A DNA stretch of 64,000 nt from Nisaea acidiphila. GTDB lineage: Bacteria > Pseudomonadota > Alphaproteobacteria > Thalassobaculales > Thalassobaculaceae. The notes beneath the pieces are model-generated. The model made no database searches, was not told where the DNA came from, and saw nothing but the letters and a program-made list of their open reading frames with translations. The DNA lies in contig NZ_CP102480.1 of assembly GCF_024662015.1 (NCBI RefSeq), forward strand, positions 1,770,501-1,834,500. The letters are read 5' to 3'. Made by a program: the position numbers and the translations under genes. This document shows positions 9,118 to 16,785 of the stretch, piece by piece; position 1 is the stretch's first letter; each line of letters begins with the position of its first letter.

Positions 9118-9513
9118 GTGGCACGGGTTATCGGTAGCGACCGTATCAGAAAGAACGTCACGATCGGCAATCGGCGTACAAGCGTAAGCTTGGAAGCGCA
9201 AGTGTGGAACGGTCTGTCCGACATTTGTCAGCGAGAGGATATCGGCATCGACGCGCTCTGCACGTCTGTCGCGGAACGGCGTAAGGAATCCAGCATGGCA
9301 TCCGCCCTCAGGGTGTTCCTGCTGACCTATTTCCAGCTCGTGGTCGAGAATATCGAAGACAGCCTCAGCGCTGCGCCGCATGGCGGTATGGCGGAAGACC
9401 GGCAGGCACCGATCCCCGGATATCTCGAAACGGCCCTGCAGCGCTTTGCGTCGGAGCAGGAGCGCTACGCGACGGCTGACGACGGCAGTTTCGAAGCCCA
9501 CCCGGCACATTAG
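9118..9513 (+). CDS. Ribbon-helix-helix (RHH_4-type) domain protein, 131 aa
   Basis: A small presumed DNA-binding protein. The RHH_4-like domain covers residues about 15-75: NVTIGNRRTSVSLEAQVWNG (strand and first helix), then IDALCTSVAERRKE, then ASALRVFLLTYFQ. GTG 9118 is preferred over the TTG/ATG-type options further upstream because GAGGAG sits eight bases before it. A paralogue with the same domain layout lies at 20813-21190. The C-terminal 55 residues are not conserved between the two. It is convergent with the HAD hydrolase, with only 9 bp between the stop codons. The family is typical of Rhodospirillales and its targets are unknown. Confidence 0.85.
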   Translation: MARVIGSDRIRKNVTIGNRRTSVSLEAQVWNGLSDICQREDIGIDALCTSVAERRKESSMASALRVFLLTYFQLVVENIEDSLSAAPHGGMAEDRQAPIPGYLETALQRFASEQERYATADDGSFEAHPAH

Positions 9514-9522
9514 CCCCGGTTC

Positions 9523-10380
9523 CTACCAGGCGAGCGAGCCGGCGAAATAAGTCGGCCGGGCACCATGCTCCGCCATGAGCTCATCAAGTCGCGGTGCCGG
9601 ATCGGCGGCACCGCCGAGATCTCCCGCATGAATTCCACCGCCGAGCAGCAGGCTGTCGATCCCCGACCGGTTCGATCCGAGAATGTCGGTCTCCAGATTG
9701 TCGCCGACGACCAGCACCCTTCCGGCCGGCAGCGCCAGCCGCTCGAGGCAGCGGTCGAAAATCTCGGGAAACGGCTTGCCGAAATAGCGCACCTGCCCGC
9801 CCAGCGCCTCGTAGCGCTCCGCCATCGCACCGGCGCAGATCTGCCGCGCACCGCGGTGGAAAACCGATTTGTCCGGGTTGGCGCAAACCATCGGCAGGTC
9901 CCTCTCCGCTCCAGCGGTCAACACGCCCTCGAAATCCTCGATCTGTGAATCTGGATTTTCAGGACCGGCATTCAGGATCCAGTCGGCCTCGGCCGCGTCT
10001 TCGACCTCGGCGAACGCCCCTTCGGGAAGCGCGTCCGGGAACCTTCCGCGGCCAAGCCAGAGCACCCGCTCGCCCAATGCACGCGTAGCCTCGTCCCGGC
10101 GCCCGCCGACAATATCCGCGACCATGCCTCCGGAGGTGACGATCCCGGAGAACCAGCTGAGATCGAAACCGATGCCGGTCAGCCGTTCCGCGACCACGTC
10201 CGGGACACGCGGCGAGTTGGACAGCACCAGCAGCTTCTTACCCTCGCCCGCGAGGCGCTCGACCGTCGCGAGGGCATCCGGAAAGGCCGACCCGCCGTCA
10301 TAGAGGGTCCCCCAGACGTCGAAGATGAAACCGTCATAGCGCTCGGCGATGCCGGAAAAGGCGGACAGGGTGGTGGGCAT
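9523..10380 (-). CDS. HAD-superfamily class IIA hydrolase (NagD-like), 285 aa
   Basis: A cytoplasmic phosphatase-like protein of the HAD class IIA group (the TIGR01459-type subgroup). Motif I is FIFDVWGTLYDG near residue 18, with Trp where most HADs have the second Asp, as is usual in this subgroup. Motif II is LLVLSNSPR, motif III includes the Lys in YFGKPFPEIFDRCL, and motif IV is VLVVGDNLETDILGSNRSGID. The substrate is unknown; phosphoesters of small sugars or nucleotides are plausible from the family. It follows the EAL protein by 56 bp on the same strand and may be transcribed with the pyrD operon. Confidence 0.92.
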   Translation of the reverse strand: MPTTLSAFSGIAERYDGFIFDVWGTLYDGGSAFPDALATVERLAGEGKKLLVLSNSPRVPDVVAERLTGIGFDLSWFSGIVTSGGMVADIVGGRRDEATRALGERVLWLGRGRFPDALPEGAFAEVEDAAEADWILNAGPENPDSQIEDFEGVLTAGAERDLPMVCANPDKSVFHRGARQICAGAMAERYEALGGQVRYFGKPFPEIFDRCLERLALPAGRVLVVGDNLETDILGSNRSGIDSLLLGGGIHAGDLGGAADPAPRLDELMAEHGARPTYFAGSLAW

Positions 10381-10436
10381 TCCAGATTTCCGTTCGGAGT
10401 ATCGGTTGCGAGTGACGGGGCGGCGCCGACGCCGCT

Positions 10437-11645
10437 CTATTTGGCGGGCTGGGTCGTCGGCCGCGGTTCTCCGAAGAGATAACCCTGGCCGAAGTCGATT
10501 TTAAGGTCGAGCAGGTCGAGCAGCATGTCCTCGGTCTCGATCTTCTCGACGATGAGATCCATGGCACAGCGGTCGAGCGCGCCTTTAAAGCGCCGCATGT
10601 CGAGCATCGGATCGTCGCCGCGCGCCATCTCGTGCAGCATATGGGCGCCGACCTTGATGTATTTGAAGCCGAGATCCGCCAGATGCGGCAGGTCGATATC
10701 CAGCGTCCGCACCTGATCCAGAGAGAAGTGGAAACCAAGATCCTGCAGGCGCTGGAGATTGACCTGGGTCTCGTAGCTCGGATCGGTGATCGCGTCCTGC
10801 TCGAATTCGAAATAGAGGTTCGGGATCAGCTTCTGATTATCACTGAGAAACTCGATGAAGTCGGTGAAGAAATCGACATCGGTCAGCGATCCGTTCGAGA
10901 TATTGCAAAAGAACGCCAGTTCCGGATGCCCCCGGACGGCGCGCCGGACGAGCTGGATACAGCGGAACAGCAGCATATTGTCGATGACCGCGACCAGCCC
11001 GGCCTCTTCGGCCAGCGGAATATACTGCTCCGGCGTGATCACCCGGCCGCGATCGTCGACGATGCGCGAGAAACACTCGTAGAACTGCCGTTTCCGCGAT
11101 GGCAGCGATACGATGGGCTGCAGATAGAGATCGACCCGGTCCTCCCGCAGCGCCTGTTCGACGATGGTTAGCACTTCCGCGTCGTCTATCAACAGCAGCG
11201 GCTCTCCATGCCCCTCCGCCGCAGCCACAGCGGGAAGGCCGATATCGTCCACCGGTTTCTTCTCTGCCGACGGCTTGGCTTTCGGCTTGTCAGGAGTTTT
11301 CGCCGAGAGCTGTCCGAGCAGCCCTTGCAAGACCTTAAGCTCCGCCACCACATGGCCGCTATCCGGCATCTCGTCGATCTGCTCTCGGATCCGGGACACC
11401 TCCTCGCGGGCCGCGTCGAGATCCTGCCGTGTCACCGCCAGTTCGTGCGCCAGCACCTCGAGCTGCCGCTCGGAGGAAGCGCGCACCGTCCGAAGCGCGA
11501 GACCGCTCTGCACGAGTCCGCCCACGATGAGGAGAAACAAACCGGCCCCCCATCCGGGCAGCCCCAGAAGCGGAACAACCGGAAGCAGGACGGCGACTGC
11601 GATTGCCGGAAAAACATAGAAGCTCGCGATCAGGACATTACGCAA
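10437..11645 (-). CDS. Membrane-anchored degenerate EAL-domain protein, 402 aa
   Basis: The N-terminus holds two hydrophobic helices (residues about 3-22 and 30-50) followed by a coiled coil (about 60-110) and a Lys/Pro-rich linker. An EAL domain fills residues about 155-395. The signature EAL is ECF (FYECFSRI); Asn (CNIS), Glu (FEFEQ), Lys (YIKVG) and Glu (EKIET) are kept, but the paired Asp of DDFG is LDQV, so the second metal-binding Asp is Gln. Cyclic-di-GMP hydrolysis is therefore doubtful and a binding or scaffold role is more likely. The start is TTG 11645 after GGAAGGGGA. It lies 21 bp downstream of pyrD in one operon. Confidence 0.9.
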   Translation of the reverse strand: MRNVLIASFYVFPAIAVAVLLPVVPLLGLPGWGAGLFLLIVGGLVQSGLALRTVRASSERQLEVLAHELAVTRQDLDAAREEVSRIREQIDEMPDSGHVVAELKVLQGLLGQLSAKTPDKPKAKPSAEKKPVDDIGLPAVAAAEGHGEPLLLIDDAEVLTIVEQALREDRVDLYLQPIVSLPSRKRQFYECFSRIVDDRGRVITPEQYIPLAEEAGLVAVIDNMLLFRCIQLVRRAVRGHPELAFFCNISNGSLTDVDFFTDFIEFLSDNQKLIPNLYFEFEQDAITDPSYETQVNLQRLQDLGFHFSLDQVRTLDIDLPHLADLGFKYIKVGAHMLHEMARGDDPMLDMRRFKGALDRCAMDLIVEKIETEDMLLDLLDLKIDFGQGYLFGEPRPTTQPAK

Positions 11646-11666
11646 CGTCGCGGTCCCCTTCCAAAA

Positions 11667-12734
11667 TCAGGGCGCGGCCCCAGTCTCCGCGCCGACAGCC
11701 TCCGCGAGGGAGGAACACCCGTCTCGTTCAAGCAACGTGCCAAGTTCCTCGGCGATACGTCTGACGAGACCGGGTCCTTTATATATCAAAGCGGTGTAGA
11801 GCTGAACGAGCGACGCACCGGCCTTGATCTTGGCATAGGCCGTCGCCCCCGAATCGACCCCCCCGACCCCGATGAGCGGGATCCGCCCACCGGTCAGCCG
11901 GTAGGTCTTACGCAGGATTTCCGTCGAGGGCCCGAAAAGCGGGGCGCCGCTGAGACCGCCGGTCTCCGACCGGTTTGCGTTCTTCAGGCCGTCCGGCCTG
12001 GCGATCGTGGTGTTGGAGACGATCATGCCGTCCAGCGCCTCTTCGAGCACGACGGCAACGATTCCGTCGAGCTGCGCGTCTTCCAGATCCGGCGCGATCT
12101 TCAGCAGGATCGCTGGACCGTCTTCGCCGCAGACCTCCCTCCGCGCCGCCTTGGCGGCCCGCAGGAGCTCCCGCAGCGGGCCCGGCGCCTGCAAGTCCCT
12201 CAGGCCCGGCGTATTCGGGGAGGAGACGTTGATGGTGATGTAATCCGCGATCGGCGCCATCGCGGCGACGCCAGCCGCATAGTCGCTCTCCGGGGTTTCG
12301 ACGCCCTTGTTGGCGCCGACATTCGCGCCAACGATGCCCTCTTCGCGCACCCGCCCTGTCAGCCGTGCGGCACCCGAGGCGAGCCCCTGATTGTTGAAAC
12401 CGTTGCGATTGACGACAGCGAGGTCCTCGGGCAGGCGGAACAGGCGCGGGCGCGGGTTTCCGGGCTGCGCACGCGGCGTCATGGTCCCGACCTCGACGAA
12501 AGCCGCACCGAGACGGAGCGCGCCCGCATAGGCCTCCGCGTCCTTGTCGAACCCGGCGGCAATGCCGACCGGATGCGGGAAATGCAATCCCAGCAGGTCT
12601 TGACCAAGCTTCGGATCCGGCCTCCAGCCAGAGGCCGAAGGGCCAAGCCCGAGCGAGAGCGCCCGAATTGTCAGGCGATGCGCCGTCTCCGGATCGAGGC
12701 AACGCAGCAGAGGAAGCGCGAGGTCGGCGAGCAT
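11667..12734 (-). CDS. pyrD: Dihydroorotate dehydrogenase (quinone), class 2
   Basis: This flavoenzyme oxidises dihydroorotate to orotate with quinone as acceptor in pyrimidine synthesis at the inner membrane. At 355 residues it has class 2 length, with the N-terminal amphipathic extension (LADLALPLLRCLDPETAHRL). Family motifs include NPVGIAAGFDK-type FPHPVGIAAGFDKDAEAY, NRNGFNNQG, GANVGANKG, TINVSSPNTPGLR with the catalytic Ser, and LIGVGGVDSGATAY for FMN phosphate binding. DUF952 lies 7 bp upstream and the EAL protein 21 bp downstream, so the three form an operon. Confidence 0.97.
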   Translation of the reverse strand: MLADLALPLLRCLDPETAHRLTIRALSLGLGPSASGWRPDPKLGQDLLGLHFPHPVGIAAGFDKDAEAYAGALRLGAAFVEVGTMTPRAQPGNPRPRLFRLPEDLAVVNRNGFNNQGLASGAARLTGRVREEGIVGANVGANKGVETPESDYAAGVAAMAPIADYITINVSSPNTPGLRDLQAPGPLRELLRAAKAARREVCGEDGPAILLKIAPDLEDAQLDGIVAVVLEEALDGMIVSNTTIARPDGLKNANRSETGGLSGAPLFGPSTEILRKTYRLTGGRIPLIGVGGVDSGATAYAKIKAGASLVQLYTALIYKGPGLVRRIAEELGTLLERDGCSSLAEAVGAETGAAP

Positions 12735-12741
12735 GGTCGGG

Positions 12742-13107
12742 CTATTCCGCCTTCATGTCGGGAAACTGGTGCAGCCCGTCGGGTCCGAGCGGCAGATCGA
12801 ACTCGGCGACGACCGCCGCCACCGGAAGAGGACCGTAAAGATGGGGAAAGAGTTCCCCGCCGCGGGCCGGCTCCCATTTCAGGGCATCGCCGAGTTTCTC
12901 CGCGTCCACTTCCAGCAGCACCAGACCGGTCTCGCCCGCCCTGTGCTTTGCAGCGCTCTCCGCGACCTGCAAAGCGGTCGAGAAATGAAGAAATCCGTCG
13001 GCGGTGTCCTCGCGTGAGCCGGCATAACTGCCGTCCGTCTTCGCGCGCTCCCAATCGGAGTGCCGGGAAAGGTGGTAGATCCACCGCAATGGCGTGTTGT
13101 TTGTCAT
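12742..13107 (-). CDS. DUF952-family protein, 121 aa
   Basis: A small cytoplasmic protein of DUF952. Diagnostic features are IYHLSRHSDWERAK at the N-terminus, DGFLHFSTALQVAESA in the middle, and the C-terminal GGELFPHLYGPLPVAAV with the conserved His. ATG 13107 is used because homology begins there; upstream in-frame codons run into the ilvE promoter region. The domain resembles ADP-ribosyltransferase-type folds in published structures, but no activity is established here. It is the first gene of the pyrD operon, with a 7-bp gap. Confidence 0.9.
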   Translation of the reverse strand: MTNNTPLRWIYHLSRHSDWERAKTDGSYAGSREDTADGFLHFSTALQVAESAAKHRAGETGLVLLEVDAEKLGDALKWEPARGGELFPHLYGPLPVAAVVAEFDLPLGPDGLHQFPDMKAE

Positions 13108-13271
13108 GGCGGCGAGACTAGCCCCGCGCCCCTCCGATCTCAAATTGTTCCGCGCCGAAGGGTGACAATTGGCCCATTGGCATTGCCGGAAGCGCCGGGC
13201 TAAGCTGCGCCCATATCCGGGGAGCGTCCGCAGACCCCCGCGAAATCCAATGAAAAGCTTGGAGCATTCCG

Positions 13272-14117
13272 ATGAAGTCGCTGACCTATCTCGATGGCGA
13301 ATGGCATGAGGGAAATCCGTCCGTACTTGGCCCGGCAACCCTGGCGACCTGGCTCGGCGCGGTGATCTTCGACGGGGCACGCGCCTTCGAGGGCGTCGCC
13401 CCCGATCTTGACCTGCATTGCCAGCGGGCCGTCGTATCGGCCGAGAAGATGGGGATGAAGTCCCCGATCTCCGCGGCCGAGATCGAGAAGCTGGCGCTCG
13501 AGGGGATCAAGAAGTTCCCGGCCGATACCGCGCTCTATATCAAGCCCCTCATGTGGGCCGAGGACGGCTGGATCTACCCGGACCCGGAAACCACGCGCTT
13601 CATGCTGCACATTTTCGACGCGCCGCTGCCGGAGCCGAAAGGCTTTTCCGCCCATATCTCCTCGCGCCGCCGCCCGGCCCCCGACCAGGCGCCGACCGAT
13701 GCCAAGGCGGCCTGCCTCTATCCGAATGCGGGCCGTGCCCTGCGCGAGGCGGCGGAAGCCGGGTTCGACAATGCGGTCATGCTGGACCCGGTCGGCAATG
13801 TCGCGGAATTCGCCACCGCGAATATCTTCATGGCCAAGGACGGCGTCGTAAAAACGCCGGTACCGAACGGCACCTTCCTCAACGGCATTACCCGCCAGCG
13901 GGTCATCAAGCTGCTGCGCGAGGATGGCGTGACCGTAGAGGAAACCAGCGTGACGCCGGCCGACCTGCGCGCGGCGGATGAGATCTGGTCTACCGGCAAC
14001 CATGCCAAGGTGATGCCGGTGACCCGATTCGAGGACCGGGAAATGCAGCCGGGCCCCATCGCCACCAAGTCCCGCGAGCTTTACTGGGCCTATGCCAAGA
14101 GCGGCGTGCCGGTCTAA
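13272..14117 (+). CDS. Class IV aminotransferase, branched-chain amino acid aminotransferase-like (281 aa)
   Basis: A PLP enzyme of fold type IV. The lysine that should carry PLP is K145 in PTDAKAACLYPN. The phosphate-binding and substrate loops are recognisable: GFDNAVMLDPVGNVAEFATANIF and NGITRQRVIKLL, followed by STGNHAKVMPVTRFEDREM. The N-terminus VIFDGARAFEG matches the family. The most likely reaction is transamination of Val/Leu/Ile with 2-oxoglutarate; a D-amino-acid aminotransferase or 4-amino-4-deoxychorismate lyase role cannot be excluded. At 281 residues it is shorter than IlvE of E. coli (309). The neighbouring folB is convergent and shares a hairpin. Confidence 0.85.
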   Translation: MKSLTYLDGEWHEGNPSVLGPATLATWLGAVIFDGARAFEGVAPDLDLHCQRAVVSAEKMGMKSPISAAEIEKLALEGIKKFPADTALYIKPLMWAEDGWIYPDPETTRFMLHIFDAPLPEPKGFSAHISSRRRPAPDQAPTDAKAACLYPNAGRALREAAEAGFDNAVMLDPVGNVAEFATANIFMAKDGVVKTPVPNGTFLNGITRQRVIKLLREDGVTVEETSVTPADLRAADEIWSTGNHAKVMPVTRFEDREMQPGPIATKSRELYWAYAKSGVPV

Positions 14118-14128
14118 GACGCTTCAAA

Positions 14129-14156
14129 CTGAGACCGGCCTACCTGCCGGTCTCAG
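14129..14156. terminator. Bidirectional hairpin between the aminotransferase gene and folB
   Basis: A perfect 11-bp stem (CTGAGACCGGC / GCCGGTCTCAG) with a 6-nt loop begins 12 bp after the aminotransferase stop and covers the folB stop codon. Neither strand has a strong T run; the minus strand has only TTT. It probably ends both convergent transcripts, but the missing U-tract lowers confidence. Confidence 0.6.
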
Positions 14157-14593
14157 TCCTGCGGACGGAATTTCTCGATCAGGGTGCCGACGCCCGCGGC
14201 GTCGCTGAAAATGTCGAGCTTCTCGACCTCGACCTTGACCGCACGGATCCGTCGATCGTCGAAGGCGAGATCGCAGATCCGCTCCGCGAATCCTTCCACG
14301 AGCAGCACGTGTCCCGCTTCCGCGATCATGCGGATGCGGCCGATAAAGGTCTCGTAACAGAAGACCCGGCTGTAATGGTTACCGATCCCCTCTTCCGGAT
14401 AGTCGAGGGTGAGTTCGACCGAGACCTTGACCCGCTGCGGCTTCGCCTTCTCGAACTCATGCACGCCGATGAACATGTTGAGCACGAGGTCGCGAATCTT
14501 GACCGTGTAGGACGGCTGGCGCTCCGGATTCGCGGCGCTCTCGCGCACGACGTCCAGCGACGTCACGTTATCGCCGATACGGTCTCTGGCCAC
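14153..14593 (-). CDS. folB: Dihydroneopterin aldolase-like protein, 146 aa
   Basis: A pterin enzyme converting dihydroneopterin to 6-hydroxymethyldihydropterin in folate synthesis. The family core starts near residue 30: KIRDLVLNMFIGVHEFEKAKPQRVKVSVEL, with the catalytic-site Glu in HEFEK, and continues with the conserved LVEGFAERICDLAF and VKVEVEKLDIFSDA. It has a 25-residue N-terminal extension compared with the typical 120-residue enzyme. The start is GTG 14593 with AAGGAG seven bases before it. Some such proteins act on pterins outside folate synthesis, and no other folate gene lies nearby. Confidence 0.88.
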   Translation of the reverse strand: MARDRIGDNVTSLDVVRESAANPERQPSYTVKIRDLVLNMFIGVHEFEKAKPQRVKVSVELTLDYPEEGIGNHYSRVFCYETFIGRIRMIAEAGHVLLVEGFAERICDLAFDDRRIRAVKVEVEKLDIFSDAAGVGTLIEKFRPQD

Positions 14594-14720
14594 GGGGCAA
14601 CTCCTTCAGTCTCCAACGGGTCCGAGCGCCATGGGTAGCGCATCGGGAAGCGACAGAACATCCGAAAAACGTCACATACCGGCCGCAGCCGGCCGGCGCG
14701 CGGACCCGGGACGGGAGCGA

Positions 14721-15044
14721 TCAGGTCTTGATGTCGAAGAAATCGACCGGCTTCATCAGGCAGTTCTGCTGCTCGACCAGCCCGCCGAACTCGGCGCTTT
14801 TCTTCGTGTATTCGAGCCAGTCCGGATCGGCCCACATGGCAGCCCGCTTGGCCTCGCGGTCGCCGGCATTCTCGTAGACCCAGATATGAATGTAACTGTT
14901 CGGGTTGCCGGTCTCGGTCACCATGTAGGCAAGCGGCTGGCCAAGATGCTTGGTCTGCGGTGCCTTGCCGTATTTCTCGTAGATCTCGAGATGTTTTTTG
15001 ATCGCGCCGGGACGGCAGGTATAGGTGCGCACGTCGAGCAGCAT
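14721..15044 (-). CDS. NIPSNAP-family protein, 107 aa
   Basis: A single NIPSNAP/dimeric alpha-beta barrel domain: MLLDVRTYTCRPGAIKKHLE at the start, AYMVTETGNPNSYIHIWVYE in the centre and a Trp-containing AMWADPDWLEY near the end. ATG 15044 is chosen because GGAGGAGAAAAA directly precedes it. Bacterial members are often found in catabolic clusters and their biochemical role is not established. It is flanked by the 5'-nucleotidase and folB on the same strand with over 100 bp on each side, so it is probably transcribed alone. Confidence 0.85.
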   Translation of the reverse strand: MLLDVRTYTCRPGAIKKHLEIYEKYGKAPQTKHLGQPLAYMVTETGNPNSYIHIWVYENAGDREAKRAAMWADPDWLEYTKKSAEFGGLVEQQNCLMKPVDFFDIKT

Positions 15045-15165
15045 TTTTTCTCCTCCCATGAGACTATTGACGGAGCCAGCATAGGCGGAGCACGGAGCGT
15101 CCTAAAGCGCCGAATGAGAATAAGATGGCGGGCGAAGTCGGAACAGTCTCCCGTCCCGGATGTCG

Positions 15166-16698
15166 TCAGTCGAGACGCCGTACCCTACCCTCGACGACCG
15201 TCTTCACGCCGCCCTCGCTCTGAATGAACTCGATCACCTGGCTCGCCATCAGACGGGCCGAACTTGCATCGACCACGGGCTTGCCGTTCTTGAGAGAGGC
15301 GTATCCGTCGCCGCCGCGCGCCACGAAATCGTTGGTGGCGAGCACATAGACCTTGCCGAGATCGAGCGGCAGATCGCCGATCTTCACATCCGTGACGCGC
15401 GCACCGGCGGGTTTGCCGCCCGCATAGGCGAAGCTGATTCCGGACACATGGGGAAAACGGCCGGCGCCTTCCTCGACCTTGGAGACGCCATTCTCCAGCG
15501 CCGCCTTCAGGTCTGAGCCCTTGAGCCGCATGGTGACGGTGCGATTGCCGAAAGGCAGTTCCGTCAAGATGTCCTTGCGGGTCAACACCCGGCCCGGAAT
15601 GTAGGTGGTGTCGCCACGAATTCCGCCGCCATTGGTCAGCGCCGCGTCCGCGCCGGTCGCCACACGCATCGCGTCCGCGACCAGGTTACCGAATGCGTTC
15701 TCGCCGGTGCGCACGGAGGCGCGGCGCGTATCGAGCGCCACCTCGGTCAGGCCGATATCGACCGCGAGTTCCTTGTCCAGCTCGGACTTGTAGCCGGCGA
15801 CCCGCTGCGCCACTTCCGGGTCTTCCTCGACATCGATCGTATTCACCATGGAGAAGCTCGGCTGCCAAACAAGCTGTGGTCCGCTCCGGCCCTCGACCCG
15901 GTCGATCAGGATATCCATGATCCCGACGAAATTTCCCTGGCTGCCCGACTTCAGGATCGCCTGCTTGCCGTCATAGAGCACGAGGACCAGATGGTCATGG
16001 CCGCCGAGGACGATGTCGATGCCGGCGACCTGTCGCAGGGTTTCCAGATCGTTCTGATAGACCGCGTGCGTAAGCGCAATGACCAGATCGGCCCCCTGCG
16101 CGCGCAGCGCCTCCGTGATCTCCGCCGCCGCTTCCGCCAGCGGCGCGAACGCGACGTCGGGCCCGGAACTCGAAAGGCTCGGCGTATCCGTCGTGGTCAG
16201 GCCGAGCAGGCCCACCTTGTATTCGCCGGCCTCGACCAGAAGCGAACGCTCCGCCCCGGGGAAACCCGGCTCGCCCTTGTAGGAAATATTGCTCCCGAGA
16301 ACCGGGTACTTCGCTTCCTTCAGGCGCTCGATCAGCACCTCGGGTCCGAAATCGAATTCGTGATTGCCGAGCACCGCGGCGTTGAAGCCGATGACGTTCG
16401 CGAGCGCGATCATATGAGCGCCCTTGTCGAAGCCCGAAAGCAGCGAGGGGGAAATCATGTCGCCGCCGAAAGTCAGCAGCACCTGCCCGCCTTCGGCCTC
16501 GACCCGATCCCGTTCGTAGCGGGCGATACTCGCTATTTTCGCGGCACCACCGGCGCGATCCTTGGCGTCGAGACGATCCCAGTCATTCACATGAACGATG
16601 GAGAGTCGCAGGGGTTCGGCAACCGCCGGAACCTCCACGAAGGCGGCAATGGCGACGACAAGCAGAAACGGAAAAACCCTACGGAGTGGAAAGGGCAT
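15166..16698 (-). CDS. Secreted 5'-nucleotidase (UshA/YfkN-like metallophosphoesterase), 510 aa
   Basis: A periplasmic nucleotidase that frees phosphate from nucleotides. Residues 1-27 form a signal peptide ending PAVA. The calcineurin-like domain carries the metal motifs in order: HVND, GGDM, GNHEFDFGPE, ALTH and GGHDH. The C-terminal substrate-binding domain has NGGGIRGDT and the late TNDFVARGGDGY. The first motif reads HVNDWDRL instead of the more usual HTNDxHG, so one residue near the metal site differs from UshA. It is the only clear phosphate-scavenging enzyme in this part of the window and is transcribed towards the NIPSNAP gene. Confidence 0.93.
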   Translation of the reverse strand: MPFPLRRVFPFLLVVAIAAFVEVPAVAEPLRLSIVHVNDWDRLDAKDRAGGAAKIASIARYERDRVEAEGGQVLLTFGGDMISPSLLSGFDKGAHMIALANVIGFNAAVLGNHEFDFGPEVLIERLKEAKYPVLGSNISYKGEPGFPGAERSLLVEAGEYKVGLLGLTTTDTPSLSSSGPDVAFAPLAEAAAEITEALRAQGADLVIALTHAVYQNDLETLRQVAGIDIVLGGHDHLVLVLYDGKQAILKSGSQGNFVGIMDILIDRVEGRSGPQLVWQPSFSMVNTIDVEEDPEVAQRVAGYKSELDKELAVDIGLTEVALDTRRASVRTGENAFGNLVADAMRVATGADAALTNGGGIRGDTTYIPGRVLTRKDILTELPFGNRTVTMRLKGSDLKAALENGVSKVEEGAGRFPHVSGISFAYAGGKPAGARVTDVKIGDLPLDLGKVYVLATNDFVARGGDGYASLKNGKPVVDASSARLMASQVIEFIQSEGGVKTVVEGRVRRLD

Positions 16699-16785
16699 GA
16701 AATTTCTCCGAATACGAACCGGGCAAGCCTAGCCGTTTTCGCGATTGATTTCACCTATACCCGTATTACCGCACGATTCTTCCGC

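Noticed and set aside
11208-13121. Plus-strand open frame of 637 codons across pyrD and the EAL gene
   Set aside because: It spans several real minus-strand genes, including their gaps, and has low-complexity Arg/Pro-rich composition.
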